NCBI GenBank assembly: GCA_032207245.1
Contig: CM063504.1
Span: forward strand, 17,771,951-17,835,950
Direction: 5' to 3'
Origin: Pardosa pseudoannulata
Taxonomy: Eukaryota > Arthropoda > Arachnida > Araneae > Lycosidae
Length of the DNA: 64,000 bases
Position numbers and translations under genes: made by a program. The notes below the pieces were generated by a model. It had not been told where the DNA came from, did no database searches, and saw only the letters and a program-made list of their open reading frames with translations. Positions 63,028-64,000 of this stretch are shown in pieces (within the stretch, counting starts at the first letter, position 1; each line of letters begins with the position of its first letter).

Positions 63028-63249
63028 TGCATGATCGATGGTTTAGATCGAAGGTACAATCCAATATACTCAAAAATATCACCAAGAATAACAATAATTA
63101 ATCAAAAAGGAACTCAATTGGTTCTCAACTAAAAGGAATCAAAATTCAAAAAAAGCTATATGAGAACTACAATGGGGAGCCTGGTTGAAATTCGAATCCA
63201 TCCCAGTCCAGAACCCTCTTCTGGCTGTAAGTTTCCATAATCAGTAATG
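63028..63249. other. Nothing recognised
   Basis: AT-rich DNA between the mariner remnant and the exon-like duplicate. Confidence 0.4.
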
Positions 63250-63400
63250 TAAACCCATTGTCACTTATCAAAACGATCATCGAGAGACTCTGAAGAGAGC
63301 TCCAGTCCAAAATTCCCATCTTTGCATCAAAACACTTTCATTTCAAGGTTGTTTCTTATCAATTGTAGCTAATATCAATAATGTATAAACCCATTACCAC
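63250..63400 (+). pseudogene. Decayed duplicate of the candidate exon and its donor side
   Basis: Matches 61945-62090 in order: ACGATCATCGAGAGACTCTG (exon: ACGGTCATCGAAAGACGCTG), GAGAGCTCCAGTCCA (exon: GAGAGCTCCAGCTCA), and the downstream intron part TCAATTGTAGCTAATATCAA, identical in both. The splice donor GTAAAG has been lost (GCATCA) and the frame is broken. A weaker third echo (TTGGTTTCAATGTTC) is seen at 63502-63516. Confidence 0.7.
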
Positions 63401-64000
63401 GCATTCTTTTGAGACTTGGCTAAAAGCAACGACTCCTGTTTTGCTTAACAAATGAGGCACCACAAGGGTTATTATAAGTCCGATATGGCCTTGCACCTTT
63501 TTGGTTTCAATGTTCAGCATTCTTTTCCCTTCCAACTATTTATAATCCCGTAATGTGAGATCCCGTGATCGCTCACCCCAAAACAACGTGGAAGTAGTGA
63601 GAACGAGTACGGTTTCTGTTTAAATCGATGTCACGAGATACCACAAGAATTAAAGTCCCATTGAGTCTCCAAGCATCCTGATAATGTGAATCATCCTAAA
63701 CAGATGGGGTTAATTCTGTACACTTTTCCTGCGTACCAATCTCCTAGTGAAAGGATTTTAAGATCCACAAATTTATCAGATGTTTCAAGCCACCTGCCAG
63801 GTTTGAAAGCTGCATTCCGGGATTCTTACCTGGCAACCACTAATATAACTTCATCTGATAATTTATATAACTTATATAACCTTATATCGTACATATATAA
63901 TGTTTAATAAAAACGTAAATATAAAGCATATAAGCAATATATATCTTATATAACGTAACATAACATTAACGTAAATAATATAATAACATAATCCAAATAA
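63401..64000. other. Nothing recognised
   Basis: Mixed sequence; a faint repeat of ACCACAAG with neighbouring bases at 63460 and 63640 may belong to the same old tandem duplication as the exon-like copies. The window ends in AT-rich DNA. Confidence 0.4.

Overview
This window looks like AT-rich, gene-poor, repeat-dense nuclear DNA from an invertebrate animal. The evidence is tRNA-derived SINEs with target-site duplications, decayed Tc1, mariner, pogo/Tigger, piggyBac and hAT-type transposons, LTR-like sequences, a degenerate LINE 3' end, and very long (TA)n/(GT)n microsatellites. The combination suggests an arthropod, possibly a chelicerate, but the species call is impression only. There are no bacterial-style operons, rRNAs or CRISPR arrays. 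Almost every long open frame is an artefact of (TA)n or a stretch of a dead transposon.

Layout. 1-13.4 kb: a deleted Tc1 element, a TTAA-flanked MITE, SINEs of two families, a piggyBac remnant keeping its Cys-rich tail (10.7-11.3 kb), and an 11-copy minisatellite of about 75 bp (12.56-13.38 kb). 14.7-23.2 kb: repeat modules bounded on both sides by (TA)n/(GT)n tracts, including a 1.14-kb element with terminal inverted repeats. 24-30 kb: SINEs, a LINE 3' end, a GC-richer segment with two CRE-like palindromes (25.8-26.4 kb) and a second piggyBac remnant. 30-37 kb: mostly featureless, with one LTR-like block. 37-39.7 kb: more microsatellite-bounded modules. 40.4-42.6 kb: a nested stack in which a pogo/Tigger-like element contains a solo LTR and a TTAA element, and the latter contains a SINE. 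43.8-44.5 kb: a second copy of the 4.5-kb MITE, interrupted by a SINE. 45.1-46.0 kb: a long inverted repeat with a perfect 5-bp target duplication. 48.8-52 kb: microsatellites and the second 1.1-kb element. 53-54.4 kb: SINEs and another TTAA MITE. 58.2-61.2 kb: a roughly 1-kb tandem duplication whose first unit carries a 936-bp pogo-like insertion. 61.9-63.4 kb: the one plausible host exon, a mariner remnant, and a decayed duplicate of the exon.

No complete host protein-coding gene is visible. The best gene evidence is one small exon (61865-62024, plus strand) with a strong splice acceptor and donor and a possible start codon. The main content is the insertion history: several nested insertions and filled/empty pairs allow relative dating from this window alone.
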